DNA from: Microbacterium sp. YJN-G
GTDB lineage: Bacteria > Actinomycetota > Actinomycetes > Actinomycetales > Microbacteriaceae
Reading direction: 5' to 3'
DNA: 64,000 bases
Assembly (NCBI RefSeq): GCF_015040615.1
Contig: NZ_CP060402.1
Coordinates: forward strand, 2,604,001-2,668,000
Part shown: positions 33,860-42,690 of the stretch, piece after piece
Numbering within the stretch: the first letter of the stretch is position 1
Layout of the letters: the number at the start of each line of letters is the position of its first letter
Program-made: the position numbers and the translations under genes
The notes under the pieces: model-generated
What the model saw: the letters and a program-made list of their open reading frames with translations, nothing else
Told to the model about the DNA's origin: nothing
The model's database searches: none

Positions 33860-34834
33860 TCAGCCGACGAGCGCCCAGTAGATCAGCACGGCGTAGCCGA
33901 CTGACGACAGCGAGGTGAGGCTCAGCGCGATCACCAGTTCGCGCGGGTCACGGTAGGTCCACACGATGAGGACGGCCGGCAGGACCGCCAGCAGGGCCAG
34001 CAGTGCCAGCCAGGCGATCGTGTACAGCGTCAGCGCGAGGAACACCGCGACGCCGAACGGCACCAGCGCGAAGATCGTGAACAGCACCTGGGTGGCGCGC
34101 CGCCCGATGACGACGGTCAGCGTGCGCTTTCCGACCTCTCTGTCCTGGTCGATGTCGCGCAGGTTGTTGGCCAGCAGCACCGCACAGGCGAACAGTCCGG
34201 CGGCGACGGCGGCCAGCCACGCCTCGGGCGGTAGGGCGAAAGCCTGCACCCAGGTCGTGCCGAGCACGGCGACGAGCCCGAAGAAGACGAAGACGAACAC
34301 CTCACCGAGCGCGTTGTAGCCGTAGGGTCGCTTTCCGCCGGTGTAGAACCAGGCGGCGACGATGCTCAGGGCACCGACGGCGAGCATCCACCACTGCTGG
34401 GTGCGGATGACGATCGCGAGTCCGGCGGCGGCGGCGAGCGCGAAGAAGATCAGCGCGGCGATGAGCACGTGCCGGGACGGCACGCGGCCGGATGCCGTCA
34501 GCCGGGCGGGTCCGACGCGATTCGCATCGGTGCCGCGGATGCCGTCGCTGTAGTCGTTGGCGAAATTGACGCCGATCTGCAGGAGGACGGCGACGGCGAG
34601 ACAGGCGAGCGCGATCACCCAGTGCAGGTTCCGATCGACCACCTGTGCGGCGCCGGTGCCGAGGATCACCGGGGCGACCGCGAGCGGCAGCGTGCGCAGG
34701 CGCGCGGCTCCGATCCAGTCGCCGACGGCCACCGGGGCGAGTTCCACCGCGGGGCGTCTGGCCGGGTTGCCGGTGGTGCGGCGCCTCTGCTTCCGAGGGG
34801 CGCGCTTGCTCGACTTCTTGGACGTTCCTGCCAC
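33860..34834 (-). CDS. menA: 1,4-dihydroxy-2-naphthoate polyprenyltransferase
   Basis: 324 aa UbiA-superfamily membrane enzyme that attaches the polyprenyl chain to DHNA. The first Asp-rich motif is NFANDYSDGIRGTDANRVGP, the second NNLRDIDQDREVGKRTL, with about eight helices. An unusually basic N-terminal stretch of ~30 residues (KKSSKRAPRKQRRR) precedes the first helix. GTG start is six nt after TAGGAT (leaderless). Confidence 0.95.
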   Translation of the reverse strand: MAGTSKKSSKRAPRKQRRRTTGNPARRPAVELAPVAVGDWIGAARLRTLPLAVAPVILGTGAAQVVDRNLHWVIALACLAVAVLLQIGVNFANDYSDGIRGTDANRVGPARLTASGRVPSRHVLIAALIFFALAAAAGLAIVIRTQQWWMLAVGALSIVAAWFYTGGKRPYGYNALGEVFVFVFFGLVAVLGTTWVQAFALPPEAWLAAVAAGLFACAVLLANNLRDIDQDREVGKRTLTVVIGRRATQVLFTIFALVPFGVAVFLALTLYTIAWLALLALLAVLPAVLIVWTYRDPRELVIALSLTSLSSVGYAVLIYWALVG

Positions 34835-34889
34835 ACGCGAATCCTACTGGCCGCGCCTACGCGGCCTCGTGGTCGAGGTTCTCCGCCGG

Positions 34890-35339
34890 TCAGGCGCGGG
34901 AGACGATCGGGCGGCGCTCGTAGAAGGTCTGCAGCACGACGGTGGTGCGGGTGCGCACGTTGGCGGCGATGCGGACGTCGCGCACGAGCTGCTCGAGGGC
35001 GCGCGGCGAGGCCACTCGCACGAACAGCATGTAGGCCGCATCACCCGCGATCGAGTGGCAGGCCTCGATCGCATCCAGGTGCTCGAGCATCTCCGGTGCG
35101 TTGTCGGGCTGAGCCGGGTCGAGCGGCGTGATCTCGATGAACGCCGACAGCGGCGCACCGACCGCCTCCGGGTCGAGCACGGCCTGATAGCCGGTGATCA
35201 CTCCGCGGGTCTCGAGCCGCTTCAGCCGGGACTGCACGGCCGAGGTCGACAGTCCCACCCGCTCCGACAGCTGCGCGAGGGTGGCCCGCCCGTCGCGGGA
35301 GATGGCAGCGAGGATCGCTCGGTCGACAGCATCATCCAT
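34890..35339 (-). CDS. Lrp/AsnC family regulator
   Basis: 149 aa. HTH ISRDGRATLAQLSERVGLST then VQSRLKRLETRGVITGYQAV, followed by a RAM ligand-binding domain (FIEITPLDPAQ, SIAGDAAYMLFVRVA, TRTTVVLQTFYERR). Lrp proteins sense amino acids. It is divergent from the DUF6421 gene with 72 bp between, so probably controls it. Start ATG 35339, TATTCT seven nt upstream. Confidence 0.93.
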   Translation of the reverse strand: MDDAVDRAILAAISRDGRATLAQLSERVGLSTSAVQSRLKRLETRGVITGYQAVLDPEAVGAPLSAFIEITPLDPAQPDNAPEMLEHLDAIEACHSIAGDAAYMLFVRVASPRALEQLVRDVRIAANVRTRTTVVLQTFYERRPIVSRA

Positions 35340-35411
35340 ACATGGAAGAATAGCGGCATAGTCCGGTCACCACCGGAAAATTTCCACCTCTCCCCACGAT
35401 CGGAGGTTCTG

Positions 35412-36842
35412 ATGTCCCCCACCACCGCAAACTCCCAGGCCATCATCGGCGAACCGGAAGTGGTCGAGGACGCCTCCGTCGCCGAGCAGAGCACGGCCTG
35501 GAAGATGCTCAAGGATGCCGCGATCGCGATCCGCCCGCTGCAGATCAAGGACGGATCGATCCCGGAGCAGGGCGACCACGCCGCCGCCGGGCAGCACGTC
35601 GCGACGATCGTCGCCGGCATCCGCGCCCTCTCCCCCGCCTTCCCGCACGACGCCGAGTACCTCGACGCCCTGGTCATCGACTTCGAGCGGTGGGCCGCGG
35701 ACGGCTTCGGCGTGCCCGACTTCCTCGACTCGCTCGTGGCGTTCCAGCCGCAGCAGCACCGCGTCGACGGCATCCGGCACCTCGTCGTCTTCCCGATGTA
35801 CACCCAGAACGGCTCGAGCGACCGCCTCGTCGAGGCGCTGATCGTCGAGACCATCTGGCCGGAGTTCATCGCCGAACTCGAGGCCGGCGACTACGGCAAC
35901 CGGCTGTTCGTCTCGCTGCGGCTGATCGACTTCACCCCCGGGTACGACACGAACTCGGCCGTGCTGTTCCCCGAGACCGTCGCGATGCGCGAGATCCCGA
36001 CGTTCACCTGGGGCGCGATCTTCCAGGACCGCGAGGCCGCCCGGTTCCGCCGGGTGACCAGGGCCGCCGCCGAGATCACCAAGCTCGATCTGCCCGACGA
36101 CGCCGCACGGATGCTGGATGACCAGGCCCTCACCGAGAAGACGTTCGTGATGTGGGACATCATCCACGACCGCACCCACATGCGCGGCGACCTGCCGTTC
36201 GATCCGTTCATGATCAAGCAGCGGATGCCGTTCTTTCTGTACTCGCTCGAGGAGCTGCGCTGCGACCTGACCGCGTTCCGCGAGTCGGTCAGGATCCAGA
36301 AGCGGCTCGCGACCCTCGCCGAAGGCGGCGAGACCCTTCCGGATGCCGAGCAGGAGATGCTCGAGCACGCCGGTCTCGTGCAGTACGCGGTGATCTTCGA
36401 CCGCATCTTCCGCTTCGCGATCACGGGTTCGCGGGTGCGCAACTACGACGGACTCGGCGGTCAGCTGCTGTTCGCTTGGCTGCACCAGCGCGGCGTGCTG
36501 CACTGGACCGACACGCAGCTCGCCTTCGACTGGGACGGCGTGCCCGACGCGGTGGTCGCCCTGGGCGACGCGATCGACGAGCTGTACTGGCGGTCGATCG
36601 ACCGGCCCAAGACCGCGCACTGGCTGGCGGCCTACGACCTCGTGCGCGGCGTGCTGACCCCGCACCCGGCATCCGCCTGGGCTCGTGGCCTGCCCGACGA
36701 GGTGCTCGCCGGCGCGCCCAAGGGATACACGGATGCCGTGCTGGATGACGAGTTCCCGCTGTCGATGTTCTTCGAGGCGCTGTCGAAGAAGATGAAGCCG
36801 GTCATCGAGTCGACGGTCGGCATCCGCGGCACCGACGACTGA
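35412..36842 (+). CDS. DUF6421 family protein
   Basis: 476 aa, soluble, conserved in actinobacteria, function unknown. The most striking stretch is WDIIHDRTHMRGDLPFDPFM (about 248-267) with H252 and H256 in an HxxxH pattern and acidic residues E280/E281 and D285 after it, which looks like a metal site (my inference). ATG 35412 has GGAGG at a good distance. Forms a pair with the SDR downstream. Confidence 0.8.
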   Translation: MSPTTANSQAIIGEPEVVEDASVAEQSTAWKMLKDAAIAIRPLQIKDGSIPEQGDHAAAGQHVATIVAGIRALSPAFPHDAEYLDALVIDFERWAADGFGVPDFLDSLVAFQPQQHRVDGIRHLVVFPMYTQNGSSDRLVEALIVETIWPEFIAELEAGDYGNRLFVSLRLIDFTPGYDTNSAVLFPETVAMREIPTFTWGAIFQDREAARFRRVTRAAAEITKLDLPDDAARMLDDQALTEKTFVMWDIIHDRTHMRGDLPFDPFMIKQRMPFFLYSLEELRCDLTAFRESVRIQKRLATLAEGGETLPDAEQEMLEHAGLVQYAVIFDRIFRFAITGSRVRNYDGLGGQLLFAWLHQRGVLHWTDTQLAFDWDGVPDAVVALGDAIDELYWRSIDRPKTAHWLAAYDLVRGVLTPHPASAWARGLPDEVLAGAPKGYTDAVLDDEFPLSMFFEALSKKMKPVIESTVGIRGTDD

Positions 36843-36857
36843 GCGCCCGCGCAGGCA

Positions 36858-36924
36858 CCCGATCTGCGGAGTGTGACCCGATCTGCGGACGTTCTCACCG
36901 AATCCGTCCGCAGATCGGCACACT
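36858..36924. repeat. Palindromic element with GATCTGCGGACG arms
   Basis: ccgatctgcggacg (36878-36891) pairs exactly with 36905-36918; beyond a 2-nt bulge agtgtg (36870-36875) pairs with cacact (36919-36924). A direct copy, cccgatctgcgga, precedes it at 36858-36870. Lies between the DUF6421 and SDR genes. Confidence 0.85.
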
Positions 36925-36957
36925 GTCAGTGGATCGTGTCATCAGAGGAGGACGTCC

Positions 36958-37599
36958 ATGAGCATCTCCCGCACCGTCGTACTCGCCGGAGCCACCAGCG
37001 ATGCAGGCCTCGCGACCGCGAAGGCGCTGCTGATCGCCGCCGGCGCCCGCGTGATCGCCACCGGGCGCTCGGCCGACCGGCTGGCACCGCTGGCGGAGGC
37101 CGGCGCGCAGACCGAGGTCGCCGACGCGACCTCACTGGCTGAGATGAGCGCCCTGGCCGAACGGCTCGGACCGGTCGACGCGGTCATCCCGCTCGTCGGC
37201 GGCTGGCGCGGCGGCGGCGGGCTGGCCGGCCAGAGCGACGAGGACTTCGACGCGCTGATGCCGGCATTCCAGGCCGTGCGAGCCACGAGCCGCGCCTTCG
37301 ACGAGCAGATCAAGGCCTCCGAGGCCGGGCGCTTCGCGATCGTCTCGTCCACGGTGGTCACCCGGCCGCTCGCGGGCGGCGCGAACTACGCGAGCATGAA
37401 GGCGGCCGGCGAGGCATGGGCGCGCGCGGTCGCGCAGGGCTACGCGAAGGCGGCCAGGGATGAGGGCGTGCCGCTGCGCGCGGCATCCGTCATCTTCCGC
37501 GTCGAGGGCGGCCTGCAGGCCGACGCCCTCGCACGCGCCGTCGTCGCGTTGTGGGATGCGGATGCCGCAGAGCTGAACGACACCGTCATCGAGCTCTGA
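36958..37599 (+). CDS. Short-chain dehydrogenase/reductase
   Basis: 213 aa. The cofactor loop is AGATSDAGLATAKAL (a degenerate glycine motif in which the usual TGxxxGxG is AGATSDAG), active-site YASMK with the serine in IVSSTVV. Substrate unknown. ATG 36958 with GAGGAGG ribosome site. Likely cotranscribed with DUF6421. Confidence 0.88.
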   Translation: MSISRTVVLAGATSDAGLATAKALLIAAGARVIATGRSADRLAPLAEAGAQTEVADATSLAEMSALAERLGPVDAVIPLVGGWRGGGGLAGQSDEDFDALMPAFQAVRATSRAFDEQIKASEAGRFAIVSSTVVTRPLAGGANYASMKAAGEAWARAVAQGYAKAARDEGVPLRAASVIFRVEGGLQADALARAVVALWDADAAELNDTVIEL

Positions 37600-37603
37600 G
37601 CGC

Positions 37604-39145
37604 TCAGGTCCGCTCGTCCCTCTCTGCCTCGGCCGCGTCGCTCACGGACGGGGCGACGCCGGCGGCCCCACCGCGCGCAGCGACCGGATCGAGCACCCCG
37701 CCGGGCACGGGGTCGAGCGTCGTCTCGAACAGGGCTGCAGGTTGAGCGACCGGCTCGTCCGCGGCATCCGGCTCCTCCCTCTGCGAACCGGCGTCCGTCG
37801 GCGTACCGGCGTCCTCCGGCCCACCGGCGTCCGCCGGGGCCTGCACGTACAGCTCGGTGAGACGGCGATACGAGCCGGTGAGGAAGGCGAGACCTGCCAC
37901 CACCACCATGATCAGTCCGGCGAACAGGCAGATGAGCGCGATGCCGCGCGCCTCACCGTCGCCCAGCAGCCAGTGCCACTGCATCCGCCCCTCTCCCTCG
38001 CGCATGTACGGGATAATGACGAACTCGGCGATCGGGGCGATCAGGAACGCGGTGACGGGGGCCGCCGCGGCCTCCATCGCCGCGGCCATTCCGAAGACCC
38101 GCCCCTGGCGAGCGTAGGGAACGACCTTCTGGATCACGGTCTGCTCAGCCGCCTCGACCGGCGGCACCAGCAGCATGTACATCCACATGCCGACCACGTA
38201 CAGCGGCCACCATTCGCGCACCATGAACAGAGCGCCGATGACTCCCATCGCAATGACCACCAGCAGCATCGTGCGCACAGGTCTGCGGCTCAGCCCGAAC
38301 TTCGCCACCAGCGCGCCGCCGACCAGGAATCCCGTCGAGCCGACCGCAAGCATGATGCCCCACATCTGGGCATTGAACAGGGTGAGGCCGTAGGGATCCA
38401 TCAGCGCCATGTAGACGCCGCCGATGAGATTGTTGAAGGTCGAGAACACGATGAGTGCGAACAGTCCGGGTGCCCGGCGGATCGCCGCGATGCTACCGCG
38501 GAAGTCCAGGGCGCTCGGCGCCTCGGGGTCGCGCTGCGGCGCGCCCTCGGGGATGCGCACGAACAGCAGGTGCACGAAGGTGAGCATCATCGCGGCGATG
38601 GCGATGACCAGCGTCCACCCCATGCCGAGGAAGCCGATCGAGAGCCCGGAGAACACGCTCGTGATCAGGAAGGCGATGCCCTGAACGGTGCCGACCAGCC
38701 CGTTGGCGTTGGCGTGGCGCTCTTCGGGGATGAGCAGTGTGACGGTCGTCGAGAGGGCGATATTGCGCAGCTGTTCGATCACCCCGCCGAACAGGATGAT
38801 CAGGGCGAACAGCCAGAACCACGGCCCGCCGATGTCGAGCAGCGTCGACTCCGGCTGCCAGAGGTACAGGATGCCGGCTGCGCCGAACGCGATCGCCGAG
38901 ACGACGCTCGAGAGCACCATGACGGTGTGCTTGCGGTAGCGGTCGACGATCGTGCCGAACACCATCGAGAAGAACGCCACGAGCAGCATGTAGGCGCCGC
39001 CGATCACCCCGGTGGCGAGCACCGACTGGGTCTCGATGTAGACCCAGAAGGTGAGCGCGAACCAGAGGAAGCTCGTCGTCACGTTGGCGATGAGCGTGTT
39101 GACGAGCACGTTCGCGAACGCCCTCGTCTCGGCTGTGGCCTTCAC
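37604..39145 (-). CDS. MFS transporter
   Basis: 513 aa, 12 helices, with an extended C-terminal tail rich in Ala, Pro, Asp and Glu. SMVFGTIVDRYRKHTVMVLS is the conserved MFS loop 2-3. Looks like an enterobactin-exporter-like (EntS) or general drug exporter; substrate unknown. GTG 39145 chosen: frame further upstream overlaps the divergent threonine aldolase gene. Confidence 0.87.
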   Translation of the reverse strand: MKATAETRAFANVLVNTLIANVTTSFLWFALTFWVYIETQSVLATGVIGGAYMLLVAFFSMVFGTIVDRYRKHTVMVLSSVVSAIAFGAAGILYLWQPESTLLDIGGPWFWLFALIILFGGVIEQLRNIALSTTVTLLIPEERHANANGLVGTVQGIAFLITSVFSGLSIGFLGMGWTLVIAIAAMMLTFVHLLFVRIPEGAPQRDPEAPSALDFRGSIAAIRRAPGLFALIVFSTFNNLIGGVYMALMDPYGLTLFNAQMWGIMLAVGSTGFLVGGALVAKFGLSRRPVRTMLLVVIAMGVIGALFMVREWWPLYVVGMWMYMLLVPPVEAAEQTVIQKVVPYARQGRVFGMAAAMEAAAAPVTAFLIAPIAEFVIIPYMREGEGRMQWHWLLGDGEARGIALICLFAGLIMVVVAGLAFLTGSYRRLTELYVQAPADAGGPEDAGTPTDAGSQREEPDAADEPVAQPAALFETTLDPVPGGVLDPVAARGGAAGVAPSVSDAAEAERDERT

Positions 39146-39230
39146 GGGATCCGAGCGTAATCCGGGGCGCCGACATCCGACAGTGCCTGTGTGCCGATCG
39201 GGCAGGATACCGAAGAAGTAGGCTTGCCGA

Positions 39231-40313
39231 GTGAGCGTTCTGCATGACACCCCGCTGCACGACACGACCGTGCGCGGCTTCGCATCCGACAACTATTCCG
39301 GAGTCCACCCCGCGGTGCTCGCCGCCATCGCGGCGGCCAACGACGGCCACCAGGTCGCCTACGGCGAGGACGTCTACACCGAGCGCCTGCAGCAGGTCTT
39401 CGCACAGCATTTCGGCGAGGGCGTGCAGGCATTCCCCGTGTTCAACGGCACGGGCGCGAACGTCACCGGCCTGCAGTCGATGCTGCCGCGCTGGGGGGCC
39501 GTGATCGCGGCATCCACCGCGCACATCAATGTCGACGAGGGTGGCGCCCCCGAGCGCATCGGCGGCTTCAAGCTGCTCACCATCCCGACCGACGACGGCA
39601 AGCTCACCCCCGAGCTGGTCGACCGCGAGGCCTGGGGCTGGGGCGACGAGCACCGCGCGCAGCCGCTGGTGGTCTCGATCACCCAGTCCACCGAGCTCGG
39701 CACGCTGTACACGGCCGACGAGATCCGGGCCCTGGCCGACCACGCGCACGAGCGCGGCATGAAGCTGCACGTCGACGGCTCGCGGATCGCGAACGCCACG
39801 GCGGCTCTCGACGTGCCGGTGCGCACCTTCACCCGCGACGCGGGTGTGGACGTGCTCAGCTTCGGCGGCACGAAGAACGGCGCCATGCTCGGCGAGGCGA
39901 TCGTCGTGCTCAACCCCGAGGCCTCGGACGGGCTGATCTACGGCCGCAAGTTCAACATGCAGCTGTCGTCGAAGATGCGCTTCATCTCGGCACAGCTGAT
40001 CGCCCTGCTGGAGGGCGATCTGTGGCTGCGCAACGCCCGCCACTCGAACGCCATGGCCGCGCGGCTGCGCGGTGAGATCGAGCAGGGTCTCGCCGATGGC
40101 AGCATCCGGGGTGTCGAGTTCACCCAGCCGACGCAGGTCAACGGCGTCTTCGCGACGCTCCCCGACGGGGTGGCCGACCGGCTGCGCGAGAGCTTCCGCT
40201 TCTACGACTGGGATGCCGCGCGCAACGAGGTGCGCTGGATGTGCGGCTTCGACACCCAGGAGGCCGACGTCGACGCCTTCGTCGCCGAGCTGGCGCGTCT
40301 CACCACCGCCTGA
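39231..40313 (+). CDS. ltaE: Low-specificity threonine aldolase
   Basis: 360 aa PLP enzyme cleaving L-threonine/allo-threonine to glycine and acetaldehyde. FASDNYSGVHPAVLAAI opening, VDEGGAPERIGGFKL, LHVDGSRIANATAAL and the PLP lysine in LSFGGTKNG. GTG start six nt after TAGGCT (leaderless). Confidence 0.93.
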   Translation: MSVLHDTPLHDTTVRGFASDNYSGVHPAVLAAIAAANDGHQVAYGEDVYTERLQQVFAQHFGEGVQAFPVFNGTGANVTGLQSMLPRWGAVIAASTAHINVDEGGAPERIGGFKLLTIPTDDGKLTPELVDREAWGWGDEHRAQPLVVSITQSTELGTLYTADEIRALADHAHERGMKLHVDGSRIANATAALDVPVRTFTRDAGVDVLSFGGTKNGAMLGEAIVVLNPEASDGLIYGRKFNMQLSSKMRFISAQLIALLEGDLWLRNARHSNAMAARLRGEIEQGLADGSIRGVEFTQPTQVNGVFATLPDGVADRLRESFRFYDWDAARNEVRWMCGFDTQEADVDAFVAELARLTTA

Positions 40314-40324
40314 GTCATACCCGC

Positions 40325-40354
40325 CCGATTTATATTCACTGGGATATAAATCGG
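40325..40354. repeat. AT-rich 11-bp inverted repeat
   Basis: ccgatttatat (40325-40335) pairs with atataaatcgg (40344-40354) over an 8-nt loop. It is an AT-rich island between ltaE and the SDR gene: either ltaE terminator or an operator in the SDR promoter. Confidence 0.75.
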
Positions 40355-40452
40355 CGAGGCCTGTTGTATCGGATGACGGTCCGCGAGACCGTCGAAGAAC
40401 GTCCGGCGACCATCCACTGCCGGACTCCACCGATCTCGGAAGAGGCAGAGAA

Positions 40453-41190
40453 ATGAACAGGTTCGAAGGTCGCGTCGGCCTCATCACCGGCGGCGCAAGC
40501 GGCATCGGCAAGGCGACGGCCCTGCGGATCGCATCCGAGGGCGGGACGGTTGTGATCGCCGACCTGCAGGACGATGCCGGCAAGGCGGTCGCGTCGCAGA
40601 TCGAGGGTGATGGCGGCCGCGCCGGCTACGTTCACCTGGATGTCACGAGCGAGCAGGGCTGGGCGGATGCCGTGGCCGAGACGCTCTCGATGTTCGGACG
40701 CCTCGACGTGCTGGTCAACAACGCGGGCATCGGCGACACCGAGCCGCTCGAGGTGACCACGAGCGACACCTGGAACAAGGTCGTCGCCGTCACTCAGACC
40801 AGCGTGTTCCTCGGCATGAAGGCTGCCGCCGACGCGCTCAAGGCCAGCGGCAACGGCTCTGTGGTGAACGTCAGCTCGATGTACGGGATCGTCGGATCGG
40901 GAGTGAGCCCGGCCTACCACGCCGCCAAAGGCGCTGTGCGACTGCTCACCAAGACGACGGCGCTCGGCTGGGCGACCGAGGGTGTGCGCGTGAACTCGGT
41001 GCACCCCGGGTTCATCGACACCCCGATCCTGGGCGACACCGACCGCGACATGCTGATCGCAGGCACTCCGATGGGCCGCCTCGGCCGCCCCGAGGAGATG
41101 GCGTCGCTGATCGCCTTCGTCGCGAGCGACGACGCGAGTTTCGCCACCGGTGCGGAGTTCGTCGCCGACGGTGGGTACACCGCCCGCTGA
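40453..41190 (+). CDS. SDR family oxidoreductase (hydroxysteroid/glucose dehydrogenase type)
   Basis: 245 aa classical SDR: TGGASGIG cofactor loop, NNAG, Ser in NVSSMYG, YHAAK catalytic pair, and PGFIDTPI. Closest type is 3-alpha(20-beta)-hydroxysteroid dehydrogenase-like, which is a loose label. ATG 40453 with AGAGG upstream. Confidence 0.93.
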   Translation: MNRFEGRVGLITGGASGIGKATALRIASEGGTVVIADLQDDAGKAVASQIEGDGGRAGYVHLDVTSEQGWADAVAETLSMFGRLDVLVNNAGIGDTEPLEVTTSDTWNKVVAVTQTSVFLGMKAAADALKASGNGSVVNVSSMYGIVGSGVSPAYHAAKGAVRLLTKTTALGWATEGVRVNSVHPGFIDTPILGDTDRDMLIAGTPMGRLGRPEEMASLIAFVASDDASFATGAEFVADGGYTAR

Positions 41191-41217
41191 GCGCCGTCTC
41201 GGCGCACCGTATCCCTG

Positions 41218-41301
41218 CGCCGAGACCCCTCCGCATTGCCGACACCCCCTTCTGCTGACGTCAGCAGAAGGGGGTATCGACGCTCATGAGGGGTTTCGGC
41301 G
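41218..41301. repeat. Nested palindrome, CGCCGAGAC family, copy 1
   Basis: Outer arms cgccgagacccct (41218-41230) and 41289-41301 match at 12 of 13. The inner part is a perfect palindrome with 16-bp arms and no loop (41244-41259 / 41260-41275), each arm starting accccc. Lies between converging genes (SDR stop 41190, Nudix-like stop 41322). Copy 2 at 59562-59645. Confidence 0.88.
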
Positions 41302-41321
41302 GGAGAAGAGAGCGGATGCCG

Positions 41322-41909
41322 TCAGCGCAGCAGGCCGAGGTGCGCGAGGGCATGGCGCAGCAGGGTGCCGCGTCCGCCCTCCATCTCGCCGGCGAGGGCG
41401 TCGGATGCCGCTTCCTCGGGCGAGAACCAGGTGACCTCCAGGGCATCCTGACGCGGTTCGCAGGTGCCGGTGACCGGCACCACGAACACGAGCGAGACAG
41501 CGTGCTGACGGTCGTCGTGGTAGGCGCTGACCCCGGGCAGCGGGAAGTACTCGGCGACCGTGAAGGGCGTCGGCGAGGGCGGCAGCAGCGGGAACGCCAT
41601 CGGCCCGAGATCGTTCTCGAGATGACGGAACAGCGCGTCCCGGATCGTCTCGCCGTAGCGGACGCGCCCCGAGATGAGCGTGCGGGTGATCTCGCCCAGC
41701 GGCGTCGACCGCAGCAGCACGCCGATCGAGGTGACCTGCCCCGAGCCGTCGGTCACGACCGGCACGGCCTCGACGTACAGCATCGGCAGCCGGCGGCGTG
41801 CGGCCTCGAGCTCGATGTCGGTCAGCCAGCCCGGATTGTCATCTGCAGACGGCACGTCGTCGAAACCGAAGTCGCCGTCGGGATCGGGATCAGGTGTGCG
41901 CACCGCCAT
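41322..41909 (-). CDS. Nudix-like protein, DUF4916 type
   Basis: 195 aa. A Nudix fold is suggested by LISGRVRYGETIRDALFRHL followed by ENDLGPMAF, but the usual REuxEExGu box reads RHLENDLGP, so most catalytic glutamates are absent; this is how the DUF4916 subfamily looks and activity is uncertain. ATG is six nt after TAGAAA (leaderless look). Confidence 0.8.
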   Translation of the reverse strand: MAVRTPDPDPDGDFGFDDVPSADDNPGWLTDIELEAARRRLPMLYVEAVPVVTDGSGQVTSIGVLLRSTPLGEITRTLISGRVRYGETIRDALFRHLENDLGPMAFPLLPPSPTPFTVAEYFPLPGVSAYHDDRQHAVSLVFVVPVTGTCEPRQDALEVTWFSPEEAASDALAGEMEGGRGTLLRHALAHLGLLR

Positions 41910-42005
41910 GTGTCTTTTCTACCAGCCCTCGCCCCGGCATCCATGAGGTCGCCCAAGGTCGGCACGAGGTCGTCCGAGGTCGGTACTGGAGGGCAGGATG
42001 GGAGC

Positions 42006-42662
42006 ATGACCGAGCCGCTGACGATCGACGACGCCGCCACGAGGTGGTCCACCGAAGACCGCGACGGGATGCCGCTGCTCGTGCTGCTGCACGGCTACGG
42101 CGCCGATGAGCACGACCTGTTCGGACTCGTGCCGTATCTGCCCGACGGCCTCGCCGTGGCATCCGTCGCCGCACCTCTCACGCCGCCGTGGCCGATGCCC
42201 GGACGCTCGTGGTACCTGATCGATTCGCTGCAGACGAGGGATGCCGCGGGCATCACGACCGCCGCCGAGTCGCTGCTGCGCTGGCTCGACACGGCCGCTG
42301 CAGGTGCGCCATCGATCGCCCTGCTGGGCTTCTCGCAGGGCGCAGCGGTGTCGCTTCAGGCGCTGCGTCTGGACCCCGACCGGATCGACGCGGTGGTGGC
42401 GCTGAGCGGCTACGCCGCGCAGGGAGAGCTGCCGGGTGACGCCGTGCTGCAGGAGCAGCGTCCGCCGGTGTTCTGGGGTCGCGGCAGTCGCGACGATGTC
42501 ATCCCGCCCAACCTCGTCGATCACACCGCGCAGTGGCTGCCCGGGCACTCCGAGCTCTCCGGCCGCGTCTACCAGGGGCTCACCCACTCCATCTCGGAGC
42601 AGGAGCTCGCCGACGTGCGGGTCTTCCTGTCGCAGTGGAAGGACTCGGTCGCCCCGGCCTGA
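42006..42662 (+). CDS. Alpha/beta hydrolase, phospholipase/carboxylesterase family
   Basis: 218 aa. LLHGYGADEHDLFGL oxyanion region, nucleophile LLGFSQGAAVSL, Asp in GRGSRDDVIPP and His in QGLTHSISEQEL complete the triad; typical of the Abhydrolase_2 (acyl-protein thioesterase-like) group. Start ATG 42006; upstream caggatgggagc is identical to that before the PspC gene at 49404. Confidence 0.9.
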   Translation: MTEPLTIDDAATRWSTEDRDGMPLLVLLHGYGADEHDLFGLVPYLPDGLAVASVAAPLTPPWPMPGRSWYLIDSLQTRDAAGITTAAESLLRWLDTAAAGAPSIALLGFSQGAAVSLQALRLDPDRIDAVVALSGYAAQGELPGDAVLQEQRPPVFWGRGSRDDVIPPNLVDHTAQWLPGHSELSGRVYQGLTHSISEQELADVRVFLSQWKDSVAPA

Positions 42663-42690
42663 GCCGGGCCTCGGGCCGGGACCTGCAACC

